A stretch of DNA of 5,900 nt, taken from positions 1 through 5,900 of the forward strand of contig CACXBO010000212.1 of assembly GCA_902765975.1 (NCBI GenBank). The letters run 5' to 3'. This document shows, one piece after another, positions 1 to 5,813 of the stretch. The notes under the pieces are model-generated. The model was not told where the DNA came from. It did not search any database and worked only from the letters and a program-made list of their open reading frames with translations. This DNA is from Oscillospiraceae bacterium (GTDB lineage Bacteria; Bacillota; Clostridia; Oscillospirales; Oscillospiraceae). Numbering within the stretch: the stretch's first letter is position 1; each line of letters opens with the position of its first letter. Position numbers and translations under genes: made by a program.

Positions 1-635
1 TGAGCGGGGAACATATCTTTTCGCGGTATATCCGAGTTTTCGGAATAGGAGAGAGCAAGCTCGACTTCCTCACCAGAGATATAATGGAAAGGCTTAAAAA
101 CCCCACCCTCGCCCCTTATGCCGGAAACGCCGAGTGTATGCTCCGCCTCACGGCAAAGGCGGAGAGCGAGGCGGCAGCCGCAAGACTAATGGAGCCTGTC
201 CTTAGTGAGGTGCGCTCCATTCTCGGCGACTATATATACACCGACGTTTATTCAAGCCTTGAAGAAACGGCCGCAGCCCTGCTCAAAGAGCGGGGATCGA
301 CTCTCGCCGTGTCGGAGAGCTTCACCGGCGGGCTTCTGTCTAAGCGCATAACCGACGTTCCCGGCTGTAACGACGTGCTTCTCGGCTCGACCGTAATCAC
401 CGCACCATCCGATGCGGAGAGTATGGCGAAAAACGCAAGGGCGCTCTTCTCCGCCTCTTTCGGCATAGGAATAGCGGAGGCAAACGGAGAAGTTTTTGTC
501 TCTCTCGCTGATAAGGAGAGCGTTTACACGAAAAAGCTCAGTCTCGGCTCCGACAGGGCGAGAGCGCGTCACTCCGCCGCAAGTCACGCCCTCGATATGC
601 TGAGGCGCCGCCTTACGGGAAGACCCGTCGCATAA
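1..635 (+). CDS. cinA: CinA-family protein, C-terminal part (5' end outside window)
   Basis: The reading frame is open from the left edge (first complete codon at position 3) to the TAA at 633-635, giving 210 visible residues. An ATG at 84 lies inside the conserved protein and is not the real start. The first visible residues (SRYIRVFGIGESKLD, then NPTLAPYAG and LRLTAKA) match the central domain of full-length CinA. From about position 255 the C-terminal amidase (PncC-type) domain follows, with SLEETAAALL, the motif ESFTGG (315-332) and TDVPG. Known family: the N-terminal domain resembles MoaB/MogA and acts as an ADP-ribose pyrophosphatase, and the C-terminal domain deamidates nicotinamide mononucleotide in pyridine nucleotide recycling, in the cytosol. 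Oddity: the segment normally carrying Y-x-N-x-x-K, the GAVS motif and TGxAGP is missing, so the domain is about 30 residues shorter than usual. The family assignment is secure, but deamidase activity is doubtful. Confidence 0.9.
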   Translation, partial: SGEHIFSRYIRVFGIGESKLDFLTRDIMERLKNPTLAPYAGNAECMLRLTAKAESEAAAARLMEPVLSEVRSILGDYIYTDVYSSLEETAAALLKERGSTLAVSESFTGGLLSKRITDVPGCNDVLLGSTVITAPSDAESMAKNARALFSASFGIGIAEANGEVFVSLADKESVYTKKLSLGSDRARARHSAASHALDMLRRRLTGRPVA

Positions 636-653
636 AAAAAACAGAAAAATAGA

Positions 654-682
654 TAGTGACATTTGCGACGGCTTGTTATATT
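654..682 (+). promoter_or_regulatory. Candidate sigma-A promoter with extended -10
   Basis: TATATT at 677-682 matches the TATAAT consensus at five of six positions and is preceded by TG at 674-675, one base away, which is the extended -10 arrangement. The best -35 candidate at 17-bp spacing is TAGTGA (654-659), a weak match. A transcript would start near 689-690, just before the hairpin at 695-720 and about 55 bases upstream of the start codon at 745. The call rests on consensus reading only. Confidence 0.35.
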
Positions 683-694
683 ATGTATTCAAAA

Positions 695-720
695 GGGATC
701 GGCTTTTTCCGCCGCGTCCC
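695..720 (+). other. Bulged hairpin in the gap after cinA
   Basis: GGGAT (695-699) pairs with GTCCC (716-720, one G-U wobble) and CGGC (700-703) pairs with GCCG (711-714). This makes nine pairs with one bulged C (715) and a seven-base loop tttttcc. The downstream sequence tattt is only mildly T-rich. It could be a weak terminator for cinA, or a stabilising hairpin at the 5' end of the next transcript if the promoter at 677-682 is real. The pairing is visible but the function is inferred. Confidence 0.35.
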
Positions 721-731
721 TATTTGTAATC

Positions 732-738
732 GAAAGGA
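732..738 (+). promoter_or_regulatory. Ribosome binding site for the gene at 745
   Basis: GAAAGGA lies six bases before the ATG at 745. It supports that start. The site is weaker than the AGGGGAG-type sites before the next two genes. Confidence 0.7.
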
Positions 739-744
739 AACTAT

Positions 745-1344
745 ATGAAGACTAAGGACTTTACGGTCGACAGCCGCGAGCTGGGTATGGACGAGGCGCT
801 TAGGGCGACCGAAGCTCTCGGCGCAGATTGCGGTCTGACGAGAAAAGAGATACTTCGACTGCGCCTTATCGCAGAGGAGATGTACGGAATGCTCCGCAGC
901 ATCGCCGGCGAAATTGCCGACGTTTTCTGGATCGAGCATGAGGGCAAGAGCTTCGCCCTGCATCTGGATACAGAGCTGGCGCTCAATAAGCAGACGAGAA
1001 AGCAGCTTCTTTCCGTGTCGAGCACGGGAAAAAACGAGGCGGCAAAGGGCTTTATGGGAAAGCTCAGGGATATGATAGCCGCCAATATGCTTCCGAAGGA
1101 CAGCGCCCCCTCCGTTATCTCGCTCGGACTTATCGGTCTCGGCGGCCTCGACGATTACGGAGTTGAGAATTACGACTGGTCGATGCAGAAATACAAGGAA
1201 GAGATAGCGCGCATTGAGCAGGGCGAGACCGCCCGCAAGGAGTGGGATGAGCTTGAGAAATCCATCGTGGCCAATATTGCCGACGACGTCCGTATTCATA
1301 TAGTCGGCAGCAGCGTTAAGCTTACGATAACGAAATCATTTTGA
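745..1344 (+). CDS. Putative anti-sigma-factor-like protein, degenerate RsbW/SpoIIAB type
   Basis: This 199-residue soluble protein has no signal peptide or membrane segment. Residues 33-75 (RKEILRLRLIAEEMYGML, then the strands DVFWIEHEG and FALHLDT) resemble the helix carrying the N-box and the following strands of GHKL-fold anti-sigma kinases such as RsbW and SpoIIAB. Where those have E-x-x-x-N, this protein has E44-E45-M46-Y47-G48, so the magnesium-binding asparagine appears absent, and no D-x-G-x-G box is evident. Residues 91-110 (SSTGKNEAAKGFMGKLRD) are glycine/lysine-rich and may stand in for the ATP-lid region. The end is WDELEKSIVANIADDV followed by two predicted strands. Known role of the family: binding a sigma factor and phosphorylating its STAS antagonist. 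The STAS gene 21 bp downstream supports this setting. ATP binding and kinase activity are unproven and may be lost. The family call is moderate, drawn from local pattern and context. Confidence 0.55.
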   Translation: MKTKDFTVDSRELGMDEALRATEALGADCGLTRKEILRLRLIAEEMYGMLRSIAGEIADVFWIEHEGKSFALHLDTELALNKQTRKQLLSVSSTGKNEAAKGFMGKLRDMIAANMLPKDSAPSVISLGLIGLGGLDDYGVENYDWSMQKYKEEIARIEQGETARKEWDELEKSIVANIADDVRIHIVGSSVKLTITKSF

Positions 1345-1350
1345 ACAGAC

Positions 1351-1357
1351 AGGGGAG
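1351..1357 (+). promoter_or_regulatory. Strong ribosome binding site for the STAS gene
   Basis: AGGGGAG sits eight bases before the ATG at 1366, within the 21-bp gap after the preceding stop codon. The tight spacing suggests both genes share one transcript. Confidence 0.8.
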
Positions 1358-1365
1358 TAAAATAA

Positions 1366-1662
1366 ATGAAGATCAGCAAAATCGCAAACGGAAGCGAGCT
1401 TACCGTCAGTCTTGAGGGAAGGCTCGATACCAACACCTCGCCCGATCTCGAGGCCGCGCTCAAGGGCGCTCTTGAGGGCGTCGACTCTCTCATATTCGAT
1501 ATGGAAAAGCTTGAGTACGTCTCCTCAGCCGGACTGCGAGTTCTGCTCTCCGCCCAGAAGACTATGAACAAGCAGGGAGCGATGAAGCTCATACACGTCA
1601 ACGAGCTTATAGGCGAGATATTCGAGGTAACCGGCTTCTCGGATATACTCACGGTCGAATAA
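1366..1662 (+). CDS. STAS-domain anti-sigma-factor antagonist (SpoIIAA/RsbV type)
   Basis: This 98-residue single-domain cytosolic protein has the usual length of stand-alone STAS antagonists. The strand ELTVSLEGRLDTNTSP (11-26) is the classic opening of the fold. The strand SLIFDMEKLEYVSSAGLRVL (41-60) contains the phosphorylation-loop motif V-S-S-A-G-L, with serines 53 and 54 at the site phosphorylated in SpoIIAA and RsbV. The usual aspartate before that serine is replaced here. The C-terminal VNELIGEIFEVTGFSDIL (78-95) is the typical final helix pair. In the known mechanism the unphosphorylated form binds the anti-sigma factor and frees the sigma factor. The neighbour at 745-1344 is the obvious candidate partner. 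The gene ends with three consecutive in-frame stops (TAA TAA TAG, 1660-1668). Domain identity is firm; the partner and the sigma factor served are inferred. Confidence 0.9.
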   Translation: MKISKIANGSELTVSLEGRLDTNTSPDLEAALKGALEGVDSLIFDMEKLEYVSSAGLRVLLSAQKTMNKQGAMKLIHVNELIGEIFEVTGFSDILTVE

Positions 1663-1666
1663 TAAT

Positions 1667-1711
1667 AGTACTCCGAAACCATACCAATCCGAATAACTAT
1701 AGAGGGGTACT
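1667..1711 (+). promoter_or_regulatory. Inverted repeat that could cover the ribosome binding site of the surface protein gene
   Basis: AGTACTCC (1667-1674) can pair with GGGGTACT (1704-1711) in eight consecutive pairs including one G-U, enclosing a 29-base loop. The right arm includes the GGGG of the AGAGGGG Shine-Dalgarno sequence (1701-1707), which sits eight bases before the ATG at 1716. Folding would hide the ribosome binding site, and ribosomes finishing the STAS gene (stop at 1660-1662) would end at the left arm. The pairing is directly visible. The long loop makes it only moderately stable, and a regulatory role is inference. Confidence 0.35.
1701..1707 (+). promoter_or_regulatory. 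Ribosome binding site for the large surface protein
   Basis: AGAGGGG lies eight bases before the ATG at 1716. It fixes that start, which is immediately followed by a clear signal peptide. It overlaps the right arm of the inverted repeat at 1667-1711. Confidence 0.85.
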
Positions 1712-1715
1712 GTAA

Positions 1716-1805
1716 ATGAAGAAAAACAGACTGCTGTCCATCGTTTTGGCTTTAGTGATTGTGATGTGCGTGCTTCCTTTCGGATCGGTTTCTGTCGTCG
1801 CTGCC
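1716..1805 (+). other. Signal peptide of the surface protein
   Basis: Residues 1-30 show a basic start (MKKNR), a hydrophobic core (LLSIVLALVIVMCVLPF) and a likely signal peptidase I site after V28-A29-A30. There is no lipobox: the only cysteine, C18, lies within the hydrophobic core. Confidence 0.85.
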
Positions 1806-4800
1806 TCGACGACGGTCAAGGACGGGATCTATACCGGCTTCAGCGCCTCTCGCGGAACTTATGGCACAGGCAGCAATGAAGCCTATTATATGCTCGTTGA
1901 CGGAGACCTGAGCTCAAAGTGGTGCGTCACTTCTCTCGCCAATCCCACTTATATCGAGTTCAGCAGCAGCTTTGCCTTTGTTCCGAGCGGATATATCCTG
2001 ACGACGGGCGGCGACACGGGCTCATATCCCGGACGCAATCCCTCAGGCTGGGTGTTAAAGGCTAAAAACGAGGGCGACGAAAACTGGACGACCCTCGCAG
2101 ACGTTGAGAACGATACCGTCCTGCAGGCTGCGGATACGACTTCCTTCCGCTTCGCTTTGAGAAACACCTCCTCTTATCAGCAGTTCCGGCTCGATATCAA
2201 GGGGACCAGGGAAGGCGGAGTATTCCAGCTTTCTGAATTCCAGTTCATAGGCGGGATCGATCTCATCCATGACCTCGCTGATTTTTCTTACGTTGAGGGC
2301 TCGCGCTTCTACAAGTACACGGGCGAGGAGATAACTCCCGACTTAAGACTCTATGCAAGCGACGGAGAGCTGCTTGAGAAGGGCGTCGACTACACCGCGG
2401 AATTATCGCCTTCTCCCGTGAAGGACAAGGGCAATTACACCGTGACTTTTACGGGCATAAGCCCCTATACCGGGACAAAGACCTTTGACTTTTCGGTTGA
2501 CGACGGATATAAGTATCTCGACGAAAACGGAACGGAGCAGTACTGCGATACCTTTGAAGTCCTCACAGGCGGCGGCGCCGTCACTCTCGGCAAGGGGAAC
2601 GGAACTGTGACGTGGTACGTTGTGAACAGCGACGTCACATATTCCGGTCCAATCAAATTAAGCGGCGACGTCCGCCTAATCCTTGTCGACGGAAAAACAG
2701 TCACAGTAGATACTGCCGATCGCTGTATTCTCGGCGCGGACAGTTCCGATCCGTCCCACTCCGGCGCTCTTACCGTTTACGCGCAGAGCGCAGGCGATAC
2801 ATCTGGAACACTGCGCGCCGTTTCACGCACAAATCGCACCGTCAGTCTGAAGTCTCTGACGCTGAACGGCGGAAATATACATATCACCCGCACCGACCGT
2901 TACGACGCGGTGGATATCGGCGGCGACGTCCGATTTAACGGCGGCAAGCTGACCGTGGACGGAGGCAGCGGAAGACTATACTATGCCGGAACGCTGTTCA
3001 TAAGCCGGAATTTTGATTCCGACAGTATCTGTGCCGGCGAATACTGCTATAACGGCATAAACTTCCTCAAGCCCTTCAAATTTGAAGACAACACCGGGGC
3101 ATTCAGCGGTGAGATGAGCGGAGATATGATCTCCGTTCTCGGCGGCAAAACTCTCGTGCCTGCAACGCTCTCCTCCGTCACTCTGGAGACTGCGGAAAAC
3201 GGAAGCATATCGAAAAGCTCCAGCTTTGCGCAGGCAGGATATTATGACGGCGAGACCGTCACTCTGACCTCCGCGCCCGACCTCGGCTATATTCTTTCCT
3301 CCGTCACTGCCACGAAGACAGGCGATCCTGCCGTGACCGTCGAATTAAGCGGCTCCGGCAAGACGCGAACCTTTACCATGCCCGCATTCCCGGTGACGGT
3401 AACGGCTGAGTTTGCGGAAAATCCAAACGATTTCGATTTGATCGTTCCGTCCTTCGATACGCTTTACGAGGACTATACCGCGCAGGATCCGAAGGCAATT
3501 TCTCTCTGCGGCCTCAGAAAGGCGATCGAGATCTCTTCCGTTACCCTCGACGAAGAGGGAGCGAAGTATTTTGTTCTGAACAAGACCTCGGGAACGAGCC
3601 TCGCGGCCGGCGAAGTAAATGAGACTTACACGGCACAGCCTAAATCGGGGCTTTCCGCGGGGACTTACTCCGCCACAGTCACGGCCGCCTACGGAAACGG
3701 CGGGACAATGAGCGATGAGCTTTCATTTACCGTTCTTCCGCATGAGCTGACGGTCTCCGTGCCCGGCTTTTACGAAGGCGAGTGGGCTGAAGGCTATTCC
3801 TCAGGACCGCTCAGCTGCGTGTTCATAAAAAACAGCGGCAGCAAGCTAAAAACGATAACCTCCGCAGCTCTCAGCGGAGAGAATAAGGACTGCTTCACTC
3901 TGCAGCATTCCTACGGGTACACCGTCGAGCCCGGCGCTAACAACACCTGGAGCTATCTCCTGTCCCCGAAAACCGGTCTCGCCGCCGGAAAATATCCCGT
4001 TACGATCACCGTTTACTCTGACGACGGAGAGACGGCAAGCTGTGAAGAGACCTTCACCGTACTTTCCGCGACATACGGAATGTCCGTCTCGGCTCCGGTG
4101 TTCGAAGATGAATATTACAGCTACTCCTACGCGCCTGCGCACTACTTCACGGTCACCTATACCGGCAACACTCCCACCAGGGTGACCGACTTGCAGCTCG
4201 CCGGCGACGACGCGGATAAGTTTACGCTGGAAGGTTCGCTTGATTGGCTATATCCCTGGTCTTATCTCGGACATTTTGTTCCCGCGGAATATGCTCGCGA
4301 GATATCTATCCGTCCGGACGCCGCTCTTCCCCCGGGGACCTATACGGCAACTCTCACTATCAAAAACGCGGGCGGAGAGACTGCCTCCGCAGATGTGAGC
4401 TTCACCGTCAGGCGCGTGCCTCTCACCGTTGCCGCCAATTCCGGGACCATAATCTACGGACAGTCCCCGGCGAATTCCGGGTCGGTCATCTCCGGCTTCG
4501 TGAACGGCGAGACGGAAGAAGTCCTCGGCGGTTCCCTGACATATTCGTATGATTACAGGCAGTTCGGCGACGTCGGCGTCTACCGCATCATCCCCGGCGG
4601 TCTGACGTCCGACAACTATGAGATACTCTTCAGAAGCGGCTCGCTCTTCGTTGAGCAAAAGGAACTCGGTCTCGAGTGGAACGACGAGCCGCTCACCTTC
4701 AGCGGCGAGGCGCAGGCTCCGAAAGCCGCTGTCTCGGGACTTGTGAACGGCGACGAGGTGACCGTTACAGTCGGCGGCGAACAGGTCGACGCCGGAGAAG

Positions 4801-5732
4801 GCTACACAGCTGAGGCAAGCGGCCTCCTCGGGGACAAGGCGGGCAACTACCGTCTCCCGAATGAAAGGACTGTCGAATTCAGCATCGGCAAGGCGGAAGC
4901 TCCAAGCCTCGACGGCGTCAGGATAAGAAGAGCCCGGACTCTTCCCGCCGTTTACGCAAGCGTCTCCGGAATCATGCCGTATAACGCCGGCGCTCTGACT
5001 TTCTCCGCGGGAACACCGGTCTCTGTCGGCAGCGTCTCCGTCTCAGAGTTCACGGTCTCAGCCACCGGCTTCGTATCTGCGAAAATCTCGGGCGGCGCCG
5101 CGGGCGACGTTATAACTCTTCCAGTTTCGATAGCCTCATCGAACTATAAAGATACGACGGCAGTCGTCACGGTAACTCTTGCTGACCCCGAAAGGCCCTT
5201 CGTTGATGTCTCTGAGGACAACTGGTTTTACGACGCCGTCTACTACTGCTATGACAGGGATTATTTCCGCGGCACCGATCCGACGCATTTTACCCCCGGA
5301 GGCACGATGACACGCGCCATGTTCGCAACCGTGCTCTGCCGCTTTGCCGGAGAACCGAGAGTAGCGGGAACAGTTCCGTTTTCCGACGCAGAGGATGGGA
5401 GCTGGTATTCGAGCGCGGTTATATGGGCAGCCCGTGAGGGGATAATCAGGGGATACGGCAACGGAAAATTCGGGCCGGACGATCCCCTTACCCGTGAGCA
5501 GATGGTGACTCTGCTGTGGCGCTACTGCGGAATGCCCTCTTCCGGCGCAGCCGATCTCTCCCTCTATTCCGATGCAGACAGTATCAGCGACTGGGCGAAG
5601 GACGCCTTTCTCTGGGCGACCGACGCGGGCGTTATACGCGGCAAGGGCGGCGGAATACTTGATCCGAAGGGCACGGCAGTTCGCGCGGAGATCGCGCAGC
5701 TCTTCAAAAGCTTCGACGGGCTGACCCGCTGA
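1716..5732 (+). CDS. Large secreted multidomain surface protein with C-terminal SLH anchor
   Basis: This 1338-residue protein starts with a Sec signal peptide (1-30). In order follow: a discoidin/F5-8C-like domain (about 36-179; VDGDLSSKW and a closing QLSEFQFIG); an Ig-like domain (189-262; Y-TGEEITP, GVDYTAEL, GNYTVTFTG); a beta-strand-rich, possibly beta-helical region (266-484); a small bacterial repeat (about 488-566; ENGSIS, GYYDGETVTLT, FTMPAFPVTVTAEF); three diverged Ig-like repeats (573-898); an MBG-type domain (900-981; YGQSP, FGDVGVYRI); a YDG/MBG-like domain (983-1058); a further Ig-like module (about 1060-1157); and three SLH domains (1162-1335). No transmembrane segment, LPXTG motif or catalytic motif is recognisable. 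SLH domains are known to bind pyruvylated secondary cell-wall polymer, so it should sit on the cell surface. The discoidin-like domain suggests glycan or matrix binding, making it a candidate adhesin or S-layer-associated protein; the ligand cannot be read from sequence. The mature part holds 12 cysteines. It follows the STAS gene by 53 bp and ends before a strong terminator. Confidence 0.9.
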   Translation: MKKNRLLSIVLALVIVMCVLPFGSVSVVAASTTVKDGIYTGFSASRGTYGTGSNEAYYMLVDGDLSSKWCVTSLANPTYIEFSSSFAFVPSGYILTTGGDTGSYPGRNPSGWVLKAKNEGDENWTTLADVENDTVLQAADTTSFRFALRNTSSYQQFRLDIKGTREGGVFQLSEFQFIGGIDLIHDLADFSYVEGSRFYKYTGEEITPDLRLYASDGELLEKGVDYTAELSPSPVKDKGNYTVTFTGISPYTGTKTFDFSVDDGYKYLDENGTEQYCDTFEVLTGGGAVTLGKGNGTVTWYVVNSDVTYSGPIKLSGDVRLILVDGKTVTVDTADRCILGADSSDPSHSGALTVYAQSAGDTSGTLRAVSRTNRTVSLKSLTLNGGNIHITRTDRYDAVDIGGDVRFNGGKLTVDGGSGRLYYAGTLFISRNFDSDSICAGEYCYNGINFLKPFKFEDNTGAFSGEMSGDMISVLGGKTLVPATLSSVTLETAENGSISKSSSFAQAGYYDGETVTLTSAPDLGYILSSVTATKTGDPAVTVELSGSGKTRTFTMPAFPVTVTAEFAENPNDFDLIVPSFDTLYEDYTAQDPKAISLCGLRKAIEISSVTLDEEGAKYFVLNKTSGTSLAAGEVNETYTAQPKSGLSAGTYSATVTAAYGNGGTMSDELSFTVLPHELTVSVPGFYEGEWAEGYSSGPLSCVFIKNSGSKLKTITSAALSGENKDCFTLQHSYGYTVEPGANNTWSYLLSPKTGLAAGKYPVTITVYSDDGETASCEETFTVLSATYGMSVSAPVFEDEYYSYSYAPAHYFTVTYTGNTPTRVTDLQLAGDDADKFTLEGSLDWLYPWSYLGHFVPAEYAREISIRPDAALPPGTYTATLTIKNAGGETASADVSFTVRRVPLTVAANSGTIIYGQSPANSGSVISGFVNGETEEVLGGSLTYSYDYRQFGDVGVYRIIPGGLTSDNYEILFRSGSLFVEQKELGLEWNDEPLTFSGEAQAPKAAVSGLVNGDEVTVTVGGEQVDAGEGYTAEASGLLGDKAGNYRLPNERTVEFSIGKAEAPSLDGVRIRRARTLPAVYASVSGIMPYNAGALTFSAGTPVSVGSVSVSEFTVSATGFVSAKISGGAAGDVITLPVSIASSNYKDTTAVVTVTLADPERPFVDVSEDNWFYDAVYYCYDRDYFRGTDPTHFTPGGTMTRAMFATVLCRFAGEPRVAGTVPFSDAEDGSWYSSAVIWAAREGIIRGYGNGKFGPDDPLTREQMVTLLWRYCGMPSSGAADLSLYSDADSISDWAKDAFLWATDAGVIRGKGGGILDPKGTAVRAEIAQLFKSFDGLTR
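1821..2252 (+). other. Discoidin (F5/8 type C)-like domain region
   Basis: Residues 36-179 have the expected order for this fold: an early YMLVDGDLSSKWC segment (similar to the common D-G-x-x-x-T-x-W region), strands around TYIEFSSSFAFVPSGY, a central GWVLKAKNEGDENWTTL, and a closing FRLDIKGTREGGVFQLSEF. Such domains usually bind carbohydrate or matrix. The ligand here is unknown. Confidence 0.65.
3432..4409 (+). repeat. Three diverged tandem Ig-like repeats in the surface protein
   Basis: The copies span residues 573-674, 677-783 and 787-898. Each opens with a short strand ending in V-P or A-P (LIVPSF, VSVPGF, VSAPVF), continues with a K-F/C-F-type core (KYFVLNK, DCFTLQH, DKFTLEG), and closes with L-x-x-G-x-Y-x-x-T-x-T, a glycine-rich turn and F-T-V. 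Closing segments read LSAGTYSATVT, LAAGKYPVTIT and LPPGTYTATLT. The copies are too diverged to be a recent DNA duplication. They resemble the HYDIN/anchor-D-like stalk modules common in clostridial surface proteins, and a spacer role is inferred. Confidence 0.7.
5199..5720 (+). other. Three C-terminal SLH domains (cell-wall anchor)
   Basis: Residues 1162-1212, 1222-1272 and 1284-1335 each follow the SLH pattern F/Y-x-D-x-x, W-x-x-x-A-V/F, G-x-x-x-G and a final T-R-A-E-like helix. The last motif reads TRAM in the first copy, TREQ in the second and VRAE in the third, so the arginine is kept in all three. Known role: non-covalent attachment to pyruvylated secondary cell-wall polysaccharide. This predicts a ketal-pyruvate transferase (CsaB) elsewhere in the genome. 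Confidence 0.9.
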
Positions 5733-5760
5733 CGGAGAAGAACTCACAATTAAAGAAAAC

Positions 5761-5791
5761 AGCCGGTGCGGAAGAAATCTCCGCACCGGCT
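5761..5791. terminator. Bidirectional intrinsic terminator between convergent genes
   Basis: AGCCGGTGCGGA (5761-5772) pairs perfectly with TCCGCACCGGCT (5780-5791), a 12-bp GC-rich stem with a seven-base loop. On the plus strand it is followed by TTATTATT. On the minus strand the complement of the preceding bases gives GTTTTCTTTAATTG, also T-rich. It should therefore stop transcription of the surface protein gene, which ends 28 bases upstream, and of prfB, whose stop codon is 22 bases away on the other side. Confidence 0.9.
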
Positions 5792-5813
5792 TTATTATTC
5801 GGTTTTAAGGTAC

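Noticed and set aside
252..662. A 136-codon minus-strand frame over the CinA domain.
   Set aside because: It is antisense to a frame with clear CinA motifs and its translation is a low-complexity arginine/glycine-rich shadow without family resemblance.
675..700. A sigma-B-like promoter: GTTATA, 14 bases, GGGATC, upstream of the anti-sigma-like gene.
   Set aside because: Both halves match the GTTTAA / GGGTAT consensus only partly, the stretch overlaps a better sigma-A-type extended -10, and no sigma-B gene is visible.
676..1299. A 207-codon minus-strand frame opposite the anti-sigma-like gene.
   Set aside because: The plus-strand frame has a proper ribosome binding site and co-directional neighbours. 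The antisense product shows no recognisable motif.
1698..1703. TATAGA as a -10 box for a separate surface-gene promoter.
   Set aside because: It overlaps the ribosome binding site, so the transcript would begin at the start codon, and there is no acceptable -35 element at the right distance.
2612..2938. A 108-codon plus-strand frame inside the surface protein gene.
   Set aside because: It is an arginine-rich out-of-frame reading of the beta-rich region with no ribosome binding site.
3432..4409. The tandem repeats as a recent DNA duplication or mobile repeat.
   Set aside because: Similarity is visible only at protein level, in short framework motifs. The copies have no long shared nucleotide stretches.
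5136..5786. A 216-codon open frame on the minus strand across the SLH region.
   Set aside because: It lies opposite the strongly supported SLH coding frame, crosses the terminator hairpin, and its translation shows no recognisable domain. Long antisense frames are expected in GC-rich coding DNA.
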